Positions 17,121 through 29,197 of a stretch of 64,000 bases of DNA are shown piece by piece. The notes under the pieces are model-generated. The model saw nothing but the letters and a program-made list of their open reading frames with translations. It did no database searches and was not told the origin of the DNA. The stretch lies in NCBI GenBank assembly GCA_963728985.1, contig CAVSME010000002.1:186001-250000 (forward strand), written 5' to 3'. The stretch is from DASXAI01 sp963728985 (GTDB lineage Bacteria; Actinomycetota; Acidimicrobiia; Acidimicrobiales; Ilumatobacteraceae). Position 1 is the stretch's first letter; the number at the start of each line of letters is the position of its first letter. The translations under genes were made by a program, and so were the position numbers.

Positions 17121-18020
17121 TCAGGCCGAGACCGTGGGCCGGATGACCACCCGGCGGAAGGGCTCCTCGCCCTCCGAGATCGTCTCGACCCCATCGAGCT
17201 CGTTGGCGGCGTCGTGGACCACCTTGCGATCCATCGACGACATCGGCTCGAGGGCGCGTGCCGTCCCCGACGAGCGCACTTCGTCGGCCACCTGCTCGGT
17301 GAACCGGGCCAGGGCCACCCGGCGTCGCTCCCGGTAGCCGGCGATGTCGATGCGCAACCGGCCCCGGCGATCGGCGCCGTGGCGCTGGGCGGCGAGGCGG
17401 GTGAGGTCCTGGACGGCAATGAGGGTCTGACCACGGGGGCCGATCAGCAGGCCGAGGTCGCCGCCGTCGAGCCGGATCTCGGCCTCGTCGTCGCCCAGGA
17501 CGACGATCTCGGCCGATGCCTCGGTCTCACCGAGGGCCAGCGCGAGGCCGTGCAGGAACGACGATGCCGCCTGTCGCTCGGCGTCCCGGCCGGCCTGGTC
17601 GTCGGCGTCGACGGGCTCGGTCACGCGCGCCGTCGACGGCTTGGGGCCGGTCGAGGCCTCCGCCGCCGGGCGGGCCTTGGCCCTTGACCGAGGCGTCGCC
17701 GCCGGCGGTTCATCGTCACCGGCGACGGCCGCGACGGCCGCCTCGACCGGTTCGTCGTCAGCCGTGTCCGGCGTGTCAGGCGCGTCGGCATCACGGGCCG
17801 GGGACTTGCGCTTGCGATCGCGCCGCTCGGTCTTCGGGCGGGGCTGGGTCGGGCGGACCCGTGCTCGCACGCGGGCCTCGCCCCGGATGCGTCCGAACAG
17901 CCCGGGGCGGGGCTCCTCGACCACGTCGAACTCGGCATCTTCCTCGTGGACTCCAAGCTGATCGAGGGCGAGCTCCTTCGCCTCGTCGATCGTGCGTCCG
18001 GTCGTCTCGACCCACTCCAT
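17121..18020 (-). CDS. jag: Jag/KhpB RNA-binding protein
   Basis: A 299-residue protein with a Jag-N domain at the start (MEWVETTGRTIDEAKELAL, LGVHEEDAEFDVVEE, GLFGRI), a long low-complexity Ala/Pro/Asp/Arg linker (about 60-145), a KH domain with the GLLIGPRGQTL loop, and a C-terminal R3H domain (YRERRRVALARF, LEPMSSMDRKVVHD). KhpB proteins bind RNA and influence cell-wall and division functions. The frame is open to 18272 but ATG 18020 begins the conserved Jag-N domain. The linker is longer than in firmicute Jag, as in other actinomycetes. Confidence 0.92.
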   Translation of the reverse strand: MEWVETTGRTIDEAKELALDQLGVHEEDAEFDVVEEPRPGLFGRIRGEARVRARVRPTQPRPKTERRDRKRKSPARDADAPDTPDTADDEPVEAAVAAVAGDDEPPAATPRSRAKARPAAEASTGPKPSTARVTEPVDADDQAGRDAERQAASSFLHGLALALGETEASAEIVVLGDDEAEIRLDGGDLGLLIGPRGQTLIAVQDLTRLAAQRHGADRRGRLRIDIAGYRERRRVALARFTEQVADEVRSSGTARALEPMSSMDRKVVHDAANELDGVETISEGEEPFRRVVIRPTVSA

Positions 18021-18030
18021 CAGATCCCTC

Positions 18031-19059
18031 TCACTTCTTCTTTTTCGGCGTCGGCTTCGTGGGGCTCGGGCGCGCGTTCGGTCGGGATGGGGGCCGGGCC
18101 GCTGGGCCCCGGGCGGGATTCCCCTTGGGCGGGCTGGCGTCGGCCGCCGGCTTGGGGGTTGGCGTCGGGCGCGGCCGCGACGAGGGCGTCGGTTTCGGCG
18201 TCGGGCGGGCGGTGCGTCCCTTGGTCGCCTCGGGCTTCGGCTTGGACGGCGGCGCCGCGCCGTTGCCGGCATCGTCGGCGGGGCCGTCCTTCTTGTGTCC
18301 GTAGAAGCGCCGCGTGATGTAGGTGTTCTGGGCGATCCGGTACATGTTGGACGTCAGGAAGTAGACGATCAGACCGGCCGGGAACGTCAGCGAGATCGCC
18401 GCGAACAGACCCGGCATCACCTTCAGGAGCATCTGCTGCTGGGGGTTGGCGACCTGGTTGTTCTGGCGGGCCGAGATCTGCCGTTGCTGGTAGTAGCTCG
18501 TCGCCGCCACGACCAGCACGAGGGCCAGGTAGGGGAGGCCCCGCACGAAGCTGTCGCCGATCACCTGCACCGCCGAGTCGGCCAGGTCGATGCCGAGGGC
18601 GTGCATGGTGTTCCCGCTGGCCAGGTCGTTCCACAGCTTGGAGGCGTGGTCGAGGTAGCTGGCCCCGAAGTTGCCGTTGGGCACCGTCGGGTTCAGGCAC
18701 CGGCTCGCCGTCGTCGGCTGGTGACAGACTTGCGTCAGCGCGTGGAGCACCCGGAACAGGATGAAGAACACCGGCGCCTGCAGGAGCAGTGGCAAGCATC
18801 CCCCGAGCGGGTTGATCTTGTGCTCCTTGTAGAGCGCCATCATCTCTTCGTTGAGGCGCTGGCGGTCGCCCTTGTGCTGCTGCTGGAGCCGGCGCACCTC
18901 GGGCTGGAGCCGCTGCATCTCGAGCATCGACTTCGTGCTCTTCAGGGTGAGTGGCGTCAGCAGGATCATGATCGCCAGCGTCAGCAGGGCGATGGCGGCG
19001 GCATAGTTCGGAACCAGGTCGTAGAACCACGCCAAGACGTTGGCGATGAGCTGGAACAT
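18031..19059 (-). CDS. yidC: membrane protein insertase YidC
   Basis: Inserts membrane proteins alone or with SecYEG. The 342-residue form starts at ATG 19059 (MFQLIANVLAWFYDLVPNYA), with AAAGCTCC upstream. Five membrane helices are visible, including the LTPLTLKSTKSMLEMQRLQP loop that contains the conserved TM2-TM3 hairpin, LGGCLPLLLQAPVFFILFRV, and a final FPAGLIVYFLTSNMYRIAQN helix. The C-terminal 90 residues are a Lys/Pro/Arg-rich tail ending in Lys-Lys-Lys-Lys, likely for ribosome contact. The start codon overlaps the yidD stop (TGATG). Confidence 0.94.
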   Translation of the reverse strand: MFQLIANVLAWFYDLVPNYAAAIALLTLAIMILLTPLTLKSTKSMLEMQRLQPEVRRLQQQHKGDRQRLNEEMMALYKEHKINPLGGCLPLLLQAPVFFILFRVLHALTQVCHQPTTASRCLNPTVPNGNFGASYLDHASKLWNDLASGNTMHALGIDLADSAVQVIGDSFVRGLPYLALVLVVAATSYYQQRQISARQNNQVANPQQQMLLKVMPGLFAAISLTFPAGLIVYFLTSNMYRIAQNTYITRRFYGHKKDGPADDAGNGAAPPSKPKPEATKGRTARPTPKPTPSSRPRPTPTPKPAADASPPKGNPARGPAARPPSRPNARPSPTKPTPKKKK

Positions 19060-19319
19060 CAGCGAGGAGCTTTCTTCTCGGGCACGGGGTCGTAGCCCTG
19101 ACCACCCCACGGGTGGCAGCGAGCCAATCGGCGAAGGGCCAGCAGCGTGCCGCGGCCGGCGCCGTGGGTCCGCAGCGCATCCACCGCGTAGGCCGAGCAC
19201 GACGGATCGAATCGGCACGGCGACGGCCGCCCGGCGCGAACCAGCTGGTAGCCACGGACAGCGGCCAACAAGGGACGGGCGGCGATGCTTGGGGTGCCGG
19301 TCGCCGGCACCGCGCTCAT
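19059..19319 (-). CDS. yidD: YidD membrane protein insertion efficiency factor
   Basis: An 86-residue protein of the UPF0161 family. The diagnostic cysteine-containing motif CRFDPSCSAYAVDALRTHG and the downstream RLARCHPWGGQGYDPVP are both complete. The start ATG overlaps the rnpA stop by 4 bases (ATGA) and its stop overlaps yidC (TGATG), so the cluster is translationally coupled. In other bacteria YidD assists YidC-dependent insertion. Confidence 0.93.
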   Translation of the reverse strand: MSAVPATGTPSIAARPLLAAVRGYQLVRAGRPSPCRFDPSCSAYAVDALRTHGAGRGTLLALRRLARCHPWGGQGYDPVPEKKAPR

Positions 19320-19657
19320 CGGCCGTCTCCGGCGCGAATGCCCTCGACCAGCCCGTGCACCGCTGCTCGCAACCGAGCGCCGTCGATGCCGGCGGCGGCG
19401 GGGCTGGCGCCGATCAGGTACCAGCCGGGCGGGAGGCCACCGAGTCGCGCTTCATCGGCGACGGCATGACGGAGTTGGCGCCGCAGGCGGTTCCTCACGA
19501 CCGCGCCACCCACCGATCGGCCGACGGCGTAGCCCACCCGCGACGGGCGCGCTTCCTCATCGGCGATCCAACTGCACCACAGGGCCCCGGCACGAATGCG
19601 GCGCCCGTCGGTCCGGAAGCGGTCGAACACCGCCCGGTCACGGATGCTCCAGATCAG
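19316..19657 (-). CDS. rnpA: ribonuclease P protein component
   Basis: Protein subunit of RNase P that helps the catalytic RNA mature tRNA 5' ends. About 113 residues; the core RNR-like motif is GGAVVRNRLRRQLRHAV with the basic helix, and the N-terminal AVFDRFRTDGRRIRAGALW segment matches the first strand of the family. No ATG, GTG or TTG keeps the conserved N-terminus; the best start is CTG 19657-19655, which overlaps the rpmH TGA (CTGA). The next in-frame GTG would drop nine residues of conserved sequence. It ends in an ATGA overlap with yidD. Confidence 0.85.
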   Translation of the reverse strand: MIWSIRDRAVFDRFRTDGRRIRAGALWCSWIADEEARPSRVGYAVGRSVGGAVVRNRLRRQLRHAVADEARLGGLPPGWYLIGASPAAAGIDGARLRAAVHGLVEGIRAGDGR

Positions 19658-19788
19658 GCCGACAGCCGGGTCCGACCCTTGGCCCGGCGCGCCTTCAGGA
19701 TGGCGCGCCCGGCGCGTGTCGACATGCGGTGCCGGAATCCGTGACGCTTCGACCGGCGTCGGTTGTTGGGCTGGTAGGTGCGCTTCAC
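19654..19788 (-). CDS. rpmH: 50S ribosomal protein L34
   Basis: A 44-residue highly basic protein (KRTYQPNNRRRSKRHGFRHR, then STRAGRAILKARRAKGR), an unmistakable L34. It begins at GTG 19788 with the Shine-Dalgarno AGGAGGCAGGG just upstream. It is the first gene of the minus-strand rpmH-rnpA-yidD-yidC-jag-rsmG operon, divergent from dnaA as in most bacteria. Confidence 0.97.
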   Translation of the reverse strand: MKRTYQPNNRRRSKRHGFRHRMSTRAGRAILKARRAKGRTRLSA

Positions 19789-20125
19789 CCCTGCCTCCTG
19801 GAGGGACAATGCAACGGCGCCGGCATTCGAGTTGCCCGGCAGCCATCGCTCGACAACATCCGCACCACGCCGATGACCGGCAGTGCCACGGGCCGACCGA
19901 ACAGGCTAGGCGCGACCACCAGGGCCAGCAAGAGCAGGCCGGGGGAGCGTCACAGAAAGTGGTACCTCCGGCACCGTATGAGCTTCCAACTGGGGAAACT
20001 TGCCCTTGCTCTCGCCTCTTCGACCGGTGGTACCGTGGCCAACCTCCTGGGAAGACTGGGCGGCGACGACGTTTCGTCTCTTTCCACAGCGTGTGGATGG
20101 GACTGTGGACGCCGAGGGCGATGAC
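19789..20125. promoter_or_regulatory. rpmH-dnaA divergent intergenic region with DnaA-box cluster
   Basis: This 337-base gap has no gene. It must hold the promoters of rpmH (minus) and dnaA (plus). Near its right end three DnaA-box-like 9-mers cluster: CTTTCCACA (20080), TGTGGATGG (20092) and TGTGGACGC (20104), with a fourth, TGTGGACAG, at 20160 inside dnaA. Each differs from the consensus TTATCCACA/TTGTCCACA by one or two bases, so the cluster may autoregulate dnaA or belong to a two-part origin. Confidence 0.65.
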
Positions 20126-21496
20126 GTGACGGAGACGCTGGTGAACGACGCTGATCATCTGTGGACAGCAGCGGCCCAGCTTCTCCGGGCCCAAGTATCC
20201 GAGGCGGTGTGGCTGTCGACCTTCCAGGACACGCGCGCCGAACGGGTCGACGCCGACCGGCTCGTGCTGGTGGTGCCCAGCTCCCACGTTCGAGATCGCA
20301 TCGAGGGTCGGTACCTCCCGCTGGTGCGAGACGCCCTCGTGGAGATCGGGCGGCCCGAGCTGGCGCTGCAGATGGAGGTCAACAGCGCACCGCTGGCGGA
20401 GGAGCTGCCCGACCTCACGCCGGTGCCCACGTACCAGCCGCTCCCGACCAGCCGCGAGGCCCAGCCCGTGGCCGACGGGCTCAACCCTCGCTACACGTTC
20501 GAAACCTTCGTCCGGGGGGCCTCGAACCAGTTCGCGCTGGCGGCAGCCCAACGTGTCGCCGAGACCCCGGCCCGCTCGTACAACCCGTTGTTCATCTACG
20601 GCGCCGCCGGGCTGGGCAAGACCCACCTGCTCCATGCCATCGGCCACTACGTCACCCAGAATTATGGCCACCACCAGGTCCGTTACGTCACGACCGAAAC
20701 GTTCCTGTCCGAGTACGTCGACGCCATCCGGACCAACTCGGGCGTCATGTTCAAGCGCCGCTACCGCGAAGTCGACGTGCTGCTCATCGACGACATCCAG
20801 TTCATGGAAGGCAAGGAAGGCCTCCAGGAGGAGTTCTTCCACACGTTCAACGCCCTCCACGGCGCCGACAAGCAGATCGTGATCTCCTCGGACCGGATGC
20901 CCGACGCCATCCCCACCCTGGAGGATCGCTTGCGGGGCCGCTTCCGCTGGGGCCTGATCACCGACATCCAGCCGCCCGACCTCGAGACCCGCCTCGCCAT
21001 CCTGCGCAACAAGGCCGAGCGCGACCACAGCCCGGTCCCCGACGACGTCCTCGAGTTCATCGCCACCCACATCACCAACAACATCCGCGAGCTCGAAGGG
21101 GCGTTGATCCGGGTCTCGGCCTACGCCAGCCTGAACCGCGTCCACGTCACCCCCGCGCTGGCCGAACGCCTCCTCGCCGACATCGTGGCCGACACCCATC
21201 GGCCCCTCACGCCCCGCCAGATGCTCGAGACGATCGCCAACTTCTTCGGCTTCACCGTCGAGGCCATCTGCGGCAAGAGCCGGCAGCGGCCGCTGGTGCT
21301 GGCCCGCCAGATCGGCATGTTCGTCTTCCGGGACCTCACCGAGCTCTCCTATCCCGCCATCGCCCGAGAGTTCGGCGGCCGGGACCACACCACGGTCATC
21401 CACGCCGTCGACAAGGTCTCGAAGCTCATGAAGGAACGTCAGCAGGTCTACGACCAGGTGACCGAGCTCACCCAGCAGCTCAAGTCATCAACATGA
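20126..21496 (+). CDS. dnaA: chromosomal replication initiator protein DnaA
   Basis: AAA+ initiator that opens the origin. The protein is 456 residues if read from GTG 20126, which is preceded by GAGGGCG; the frame stays open to 20000 and GTG 20141 is a weaker option. Domain I begins LWTAAAQLLRAQVSEAVWLSTF. The AAA+ domain has Walker A GAAGLGKTHLLHAIG and Walker B VDVLLIDDIQFM, and domain IV carries the DnaA-box-binding signature GGRDHTTVIHAVDKV. Domain II is short. DnaA boxes flank the gene on both sides. Confidence 0.97.
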   Translation: MTETLVNDADHLWTAAAQLLRAQVSEAVWLSTFQDTRAERVDADRLVLVVPSSHVRDRIEGRYLPLVRDALVEIGRPELALQMEVNSAPLAEELPDLTPVPTYQPLPTSREAQPVADGLNPRYTFETFVRGASNQFALAAAQRVAETPARSYNPLFIYGAAGLGKTHLLHAIGHYVTQNYGHHQVRYVTTETFLSEYVDAIRTNSGVMFKRRYREVDVLLIDDIQFMEGKEGLQEEFFHTFNALHGADKQIVISSDRMPDAIPTLEDRLRGRFRWGLITDIQPPDLETRLAILRNKAERDHSPVPDDVLEFIATHITNNIRELEGALIRVSAYASLNRVHVTPALAERLLADIVADTHRPLTPRQMLETIANFFGFTVEAICGKSRQRPLVLARQIGMFVFRDLTELSYPAIAREFGGRDHTTVIHAVDKVSKLMKERQQVYDQVTELTQQLKSST

Positions 21497-21741
21497 CGGC
21501 TTCCTCGCTGCCCATGGGGACGGCGCGAGGGACAACGATGTGGACGACGCCGTCGCGACCGGGGATAGCGCTCGGATGTCCACCGGCATGCGGCCGAGAA
21601 CTCGCCAGCCTGTGCGATCCTGTGGACACCACGGCGCGGCCCGAGAACGGGCCTCACCTGCCCGAACACCACGTCGTCCACAATTCACAGCACCAATTAC
21701 CACCATCATCCTTGTACGCACCCTGAGGGGAAGGACCGCAA
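21497..21741. other. probable oriC in the dnaA-dnaN gap
   Basis: This 245-base non-coding gap is the standard actinomycete origin position. Four DnaA-box-like 9-mers are present in both orientations: TGTGGACGA (21539), ATGTCCACC (21576), TGTGGACAC (21621) and TCGTCCACA (21674). The stretch from about 21680 to 21725 (caattcacagcaccaattac) is clearly AT-richer than its surroundings and could be the unwinding element. The dnaN Shine-Dalgarno GGGGAAGGA ends the gap. Confidence 0.75.
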
Positions 21742-22836
21742 GTGAAGTTCCGATGCGAACGTGACGTGCTCGCCGACGTACTGGCCACTGCTGGGCGTGC
21801 TGCCACTGGGCGCACCGGAGCGCTGCCGGTGTTGTCGGGCGTTCGCATCGACCTCCAGGGCGATCAACTGCGCGTCACCGGTACCGACCTCGAACTCACG
21901 ATCGTGGTGGAAGAGACCGTCAACGGTGACGGTGACGGTGTCACCGTCCTGCCGGCGCGCCTCACTGCCGACATCGTGCGCTCGCTCGGCAGCGGGGCCA
22001 TCACCGTCGAGGCCGACCAGGACGACGTGCACATCACCGCCGGCCGGTCGCAGTTCCAGGTGCGACCACTGTCGGCGGACGACTTCCCTCGGCTGCCCGA
22101 TGTCAGCGCTGACGCGGTGACGCTGCCGGTGGAGACGTTCGGCGCCGCGCTGCGCCAAGTGGCCCGGGCCGCCAGCTCCGATGAGTCCCGGCCACTGCTC
22201 ACCGGGGTGCTGCTCGCCGCCGAGGAGGACGGATTGCGCCTGGTCGCTACTGATTCGTACCGCTTGGCGGTGCGCGATCTGCCTGGCACGACCGTGTTGC
22301 GCGAGGGGCAGAACGTCCTGGTGCCGTCGCGTGCGTTGAACGAGCTCGCCCGGCTGGTGCCGTCGTCGGACCACATCACGCTGCTGCTCGGCGAGCGGGA
22401 AGCCACCTTCGAGGTGGGCAAGGCTCGCCTGACCACCCGGCTCATCGAAGGCGACTTCCCGAACTACCGCCAGCTCATCCCGCAGCACTACCCGAACCGG
22501 TTGACGGTGGAGCGGGAGGCTCTGCTCGAAGCGGTGAGCCGCGTCAAGCTGCTGGCTCGGGATTCGACGCCCATCCGCTTGGCGATGTCGGCCGACGGGC
22601 TGGAGCTCACGGCGACCACGCAGGACATCGGGCAAGCGGCCGAGAGCCTGGACGCCAAGTACGAGGGCGCGGAGATGGTCGTGGCGTTCAACCCCGACTA
22701 CCTCTCGGCAGGAGTCGACGCGGTGGCGGCCGACGAGGTCGTGCTCGAGACGCTCGACGCGTTGAAGCCGGCCGTACTCCGGGCCGGCGACGCCAGCGAC
22801 TTCTTGTACCTGCTGATGCCCGTGCGGGTGCCGTGA
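21742..22836 (+). CDS. dnaN: DNA polymerase III beta sliding clamp
   Basis: A 364-residue clamp that tethers polymerase to DNA. It starts MKFRCERDVLADVL and shows the usual three-domain succession, including TGRTGALPVLSGVRI, ATDSYRLAVRDL and the ending SDFLYLLMPVRVP that forms the C-terminal edge used for partner binding. GTG 21742 is preceded by GGGGAAGGA. recF follows after 7 bases, the classic dnaA-dnaN-recF order. Confidence 0.97.
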   Translation: MKFRCERDVLADVLATAGRAATGRTGALPVLSGVRIDLQGDQLRVTGTDLELTIVVEETVNGDGDGVTVLPARLTADIVRSLGSGAITVEADQDDVHITAGRSQFQVRPLSADDFPRLPDVSADAVTLPVETFGAALRQVARAASSDESRPLLTGVLLAAEEDGLRLVATDSYRLAVRDLPGTTVLREGQNVLVPSRALNELARLVPSSDHITLLLGEREATFEVGKARLTTRLIEGDFPNYRQLIPQHYPNRLTVEREALLEAVSRVKLLARDSTPIRLAMSADGLELTATTQDIGQAAESLDAKYEGAEMVVAFNPDYLSAGVDAVAADEVVLETLDALKPAVLRAGDASDFLYLLMPVRVP

Positions 22837-22843
22837 ACGACCG

Positions 22844-23926
22844 GTGATCGTCCGGCGACTGTCGCTCACCGACTTCCGGAACTACGCCGGCGCCACACTG
22901 GAGCTCGACGACGGCCTCACCGTCGTCACCGGCGACAACGGGCAGGGGAAGACGAACCTCGTCGAGGCGATCGCGTGGCTGGCGACGCTGGAGAGCTTCC
23001 GGGGCGCGCCGGCTGACGCGCTGGTGCGTGCTGGTGCCGAGCGCGCCGTGCTGCGCGCTGACATCGTGCACAGCGATGGGCGAACGGTGCTGGCCGAGGC
23101 CGAGCTGCCCCGCACCGGGCGTCATCGCGTCCAGATCAACCGCCAGCGGTTGGTCCGTGCCCGTGATCTGCTCGGCGTGCTGCAGGTGAGCGTGTTCTCG
23201 CCCGACGATCTCGCGCTCGTCAAAGGGGGACCGGGGGAGCGGCGGCGCTACCTCGACACCACGCTCGTGGCACTGCACCGCAAGCACGACTCGTTGCGCA
23301 TCGACCTCGAGCGGATACTGCGGCAGCGCAACACGTTGTTGAAGCAGGCCGGCGGCCGTCTGACGCCTGAGATCGAGATCACCCTGGATGTCTGGGACGC
23401 CAAGCTGGCGGCGACGGGGGAGGCGCTCGGTGAGGCTCGCGCCGAGCTGATCGCCGAGTTGGAACCCTTGGTCGGCAAGGCCTACGCCGACATCGCCGGT
23501 GACCCGGCCGAGGTGCGCCTGCGCTACGAACCGGCCTGGCGGGTCACGGGTCTGGCGGCGGCACTGGCATCGAGCCGTGCCGACGACCTGCGCCGCCAGC
23601 TGACACTCGTCGGTCCGCACCGCGACGACGTCGACGTCGACCTCGCCGGCATGCCCGCCCGCACCCACGCGTCGCAGGGGGAGCAACGCTGCGCCGCCTT
23701 TGCGCTGCGCCTCGCCGCTCACATCGCGGTGACGGAGCGACTGGGATCGCCGCCGTTGCTGTTGCTCGACGACGTGTTCTCCGAGCTCGACCCCGACCGG
23801 GCTCACGCGCTGGTGGCTCACCTGCCGGCGGCGCAGGTCGTCGTGACCACGGCGGGACCACTTCCCCCCGGCACCGCGCCCGCCCGGACAGTGGTCGTGC
23901 GCGACGGGCGGCTGACCGATGGCTGA
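22844..23926 (+). CDS. recF: DNA replication and repair protein RecF
   Basis: SMC-like ATPase that loads RecA at gaps. The 360-residue protein begins VRRLSLTDFRNYAGATLEL, has Walker A VVTGDNGQGKTNLVEAI, the ABC signature THASQGEQRCAAFALRLA, and Walker B PLLLLDDVFSELDPDRA. It starts at GTG 22844, 7 bases after dnaN, and overlaps the DUF721 gene by 8 bases, so it is in the same operon. Confidence 0.96.
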   Translation: MIVRRLSLTDFRNYAGATLELDDGLTVVTGDNGQGKTNLVEAIAWLATLESFRGAPADALVRAGAERAVLRADIVHSDGRTVLAEAELPRTGRHRVQINRQRLVRARDLLGVLQVSVFSPDDLALVKGGPGERRRYLDTTLVALHRKHDSLRIDLERILRQRNTLLKQAGGRLTPEIEITLDVWDAKLAATGEALGEARAELIAELEPLVGKAYADIAGDPAEVRLRYEPAWRVTGLAAALASSRADDLRRQLTLVGPHRDDVDVDLAGMPARTHASQGEQRCAAFALRLAAHIAVTERLGSPPLLLLDDVFSELDPDRAHALVAHLPAAQVVVTTAGPLPPGTAPARTVVVRDGRLTDG

Positions 23927-24221
23927 CGACGACCTCCATCCGCTCAGTGAGAGCCTCGACGTGGTCGTGCGGGGGCTGCGGGGGGCCGGTGCCAAGGCCA
24001 CGGCGGGCGTCTTCGGGCGATGGGAGGACGTCGTGGGTCCCCACGTCGCCGCCCATGCCCGGCCCGTGGTGCTCGACGACGGGCGCCTCGTCGTCGAGGT
24101 CGACGAGCCCGGTTGGGCGACGCAGTTGCGCTATCTCGAGGGCGACCTCATGCAGCAGCTGGAGGCGGTCGCCGGACCGGGCGCGGTGCGCTCGATCGAG
24201 GTGCGCGTGCGGCGGCGTTGA
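23919..24221 (+). CDS. DUF721 (DciA-like) protein
   Basis: A 100-residue protein of the DUF721 family, encoded next to recF in most actinomycetes. Family features visible are GRWEDVVGPHVAAHARP and the LVVEVDEPGWATQLRYLEGDL stretch with the conserved Trp-Ala. DciA-like members are proposed helicase operators for DnaB; that role has been demonstrated only for some relatives and is inferred here. The gene overlaps recF by 8 bases, and its stop lies in the terminator-like hairpin at 24220-24255. Confidence 0.85.
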   Translation: MADDDLHPLSESLDVVVRGLRGAGAKATAGVFGRWEDVVGPHVAAHARPVVLDDGRLVVEVDEPGWATQLRYLEGDLMQQLEAVAGPGAVRSIEVRVRRR

Positions 24222-24255
24222 GGGGTCGCTTGTGCGTCACTTCGTGAGACCCCTC
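24220..24255 (+). terminator. hairpin after DUF721 gene and gyrB promoter region
   Basis: Eight-base arms GAGGGGTC (24220-24227) and GACCCCTC (24248-24255) pair perfectly around a 20-base loop, starting within the DUF721 stop. A possible -10 TACACT at 24259-24264 follows immediately. The feature may therefore terminate the dnaA-side operon just before a gyrB promoter. No convincing -35 with standard spacing was found. Confidence 0.5.
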
Positions 24256-24356
24256 TGATACACTGCTGACATCGTGATTCTTCGTTGTGACCTGCAGTTT
24301 TGTAGGCGCCACGTCCTGTCTCACCAGTGCATCCAACCCCAGCGGGAGCGCGCGTC

Positions 24357-26299
<1,943 letters not shown>

Positions 26300-26305
26300 T
26301 CGATC

Positions 26306-28763
<2,458 letters not shown>

Positions 28764-28777
28764 GTCGGCGTCGACTC

Positions 28778-28793
28778 GCGGGCACGTGCCCGC
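28778..28793. repeat. 16-base palindrome after gyrA
   Basis: GCGGGCACGTGCCCGC is a perfect palindrome with a CACGTG centre, located 15 bases after the gyrA stop. Without a loop it is a poor terminator on its own; it could be a protein-binding site. It does not match parS outside the central six bases. Confidence 0.4.
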
Positions 28794-28821
28794 CCGGTGA
28801 TCCTGCGATCAGGAGGTTGCC

Positions 28822-29151
28822 ATGGTGCGCGTGCGCCGTGGATCGGGCGATGGCGGCCAGGCGGCGCCCCTCGTCGTCGCGGTTGTCGTCGTAGCGGCGG
28901 TGGGCGTGGTCGCCATCGGCCGCCTCGCTGCCGGCGCGGTCGACGCCGCCCGGGCCCGCACCGCGGCCGACGCCGCCGCGCTGGCCGGCGCCACCGACGG
29001 TCGCGCCGCCGCGGCCGCGGTCGCCGCCGAGAACGGCGGCCTCCTCGTGCAGTTCGTGACGGTGGGCGACGACGTGCTGGTAGAGGTGCGGGTCGGGCGG
29101 GCGGCGGCCCGAGCACGAGCAACGATGGGTCTTGCTCGCCCGCCACCGTGA
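28822..29151 (+). CDS. TadE/TadG-like secreted small protein
   Basis: A 109-residue protein with a basic N-terminus, a hydrophobic helix (APLVVAVVVVAAVGVVAIGRL) and the following Ala-rich pilin-like segment DAARARTAADAAALAGA, the typical pattern of TadE/G minor pilins in actinomycetes. Shine-Dalgarno AGGAGG sits 6 bases before ATG 28822. No other tad genes are near, so it may be a lone gene between gyrA and the DUF3566 gene. Confidence 0.65.
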   Translation: MVRVRRGSGDGGQAAPLVVAVVVVAAVGVVAIGRLAAGAVDAARARTAADAAALAGATDGRAAAAAVAAENGGLLVQFVTVGDDVLVEVRVGRAAARARATMGLARPPP

Positions 29152-29197
29152 GCGATGGTGCGGCCCCCGGGAAGGGCAAGACCGCTACGCTCGCTTC

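Noticed and set aside
19316..21403. Very long minus-strand frame covering rnpA and the antisense of dnaA
   Set aside because: Only its last 113 codons (rnpA) resemble a protein; the rest mirrors dnaA in another frame of GC-rich DNA.
28778..28793. Third parS site at the palindrome after gyrA
   Set aside because: Only the central CACGTG matches; the TTTC/GAAA flanks of parS are missing.
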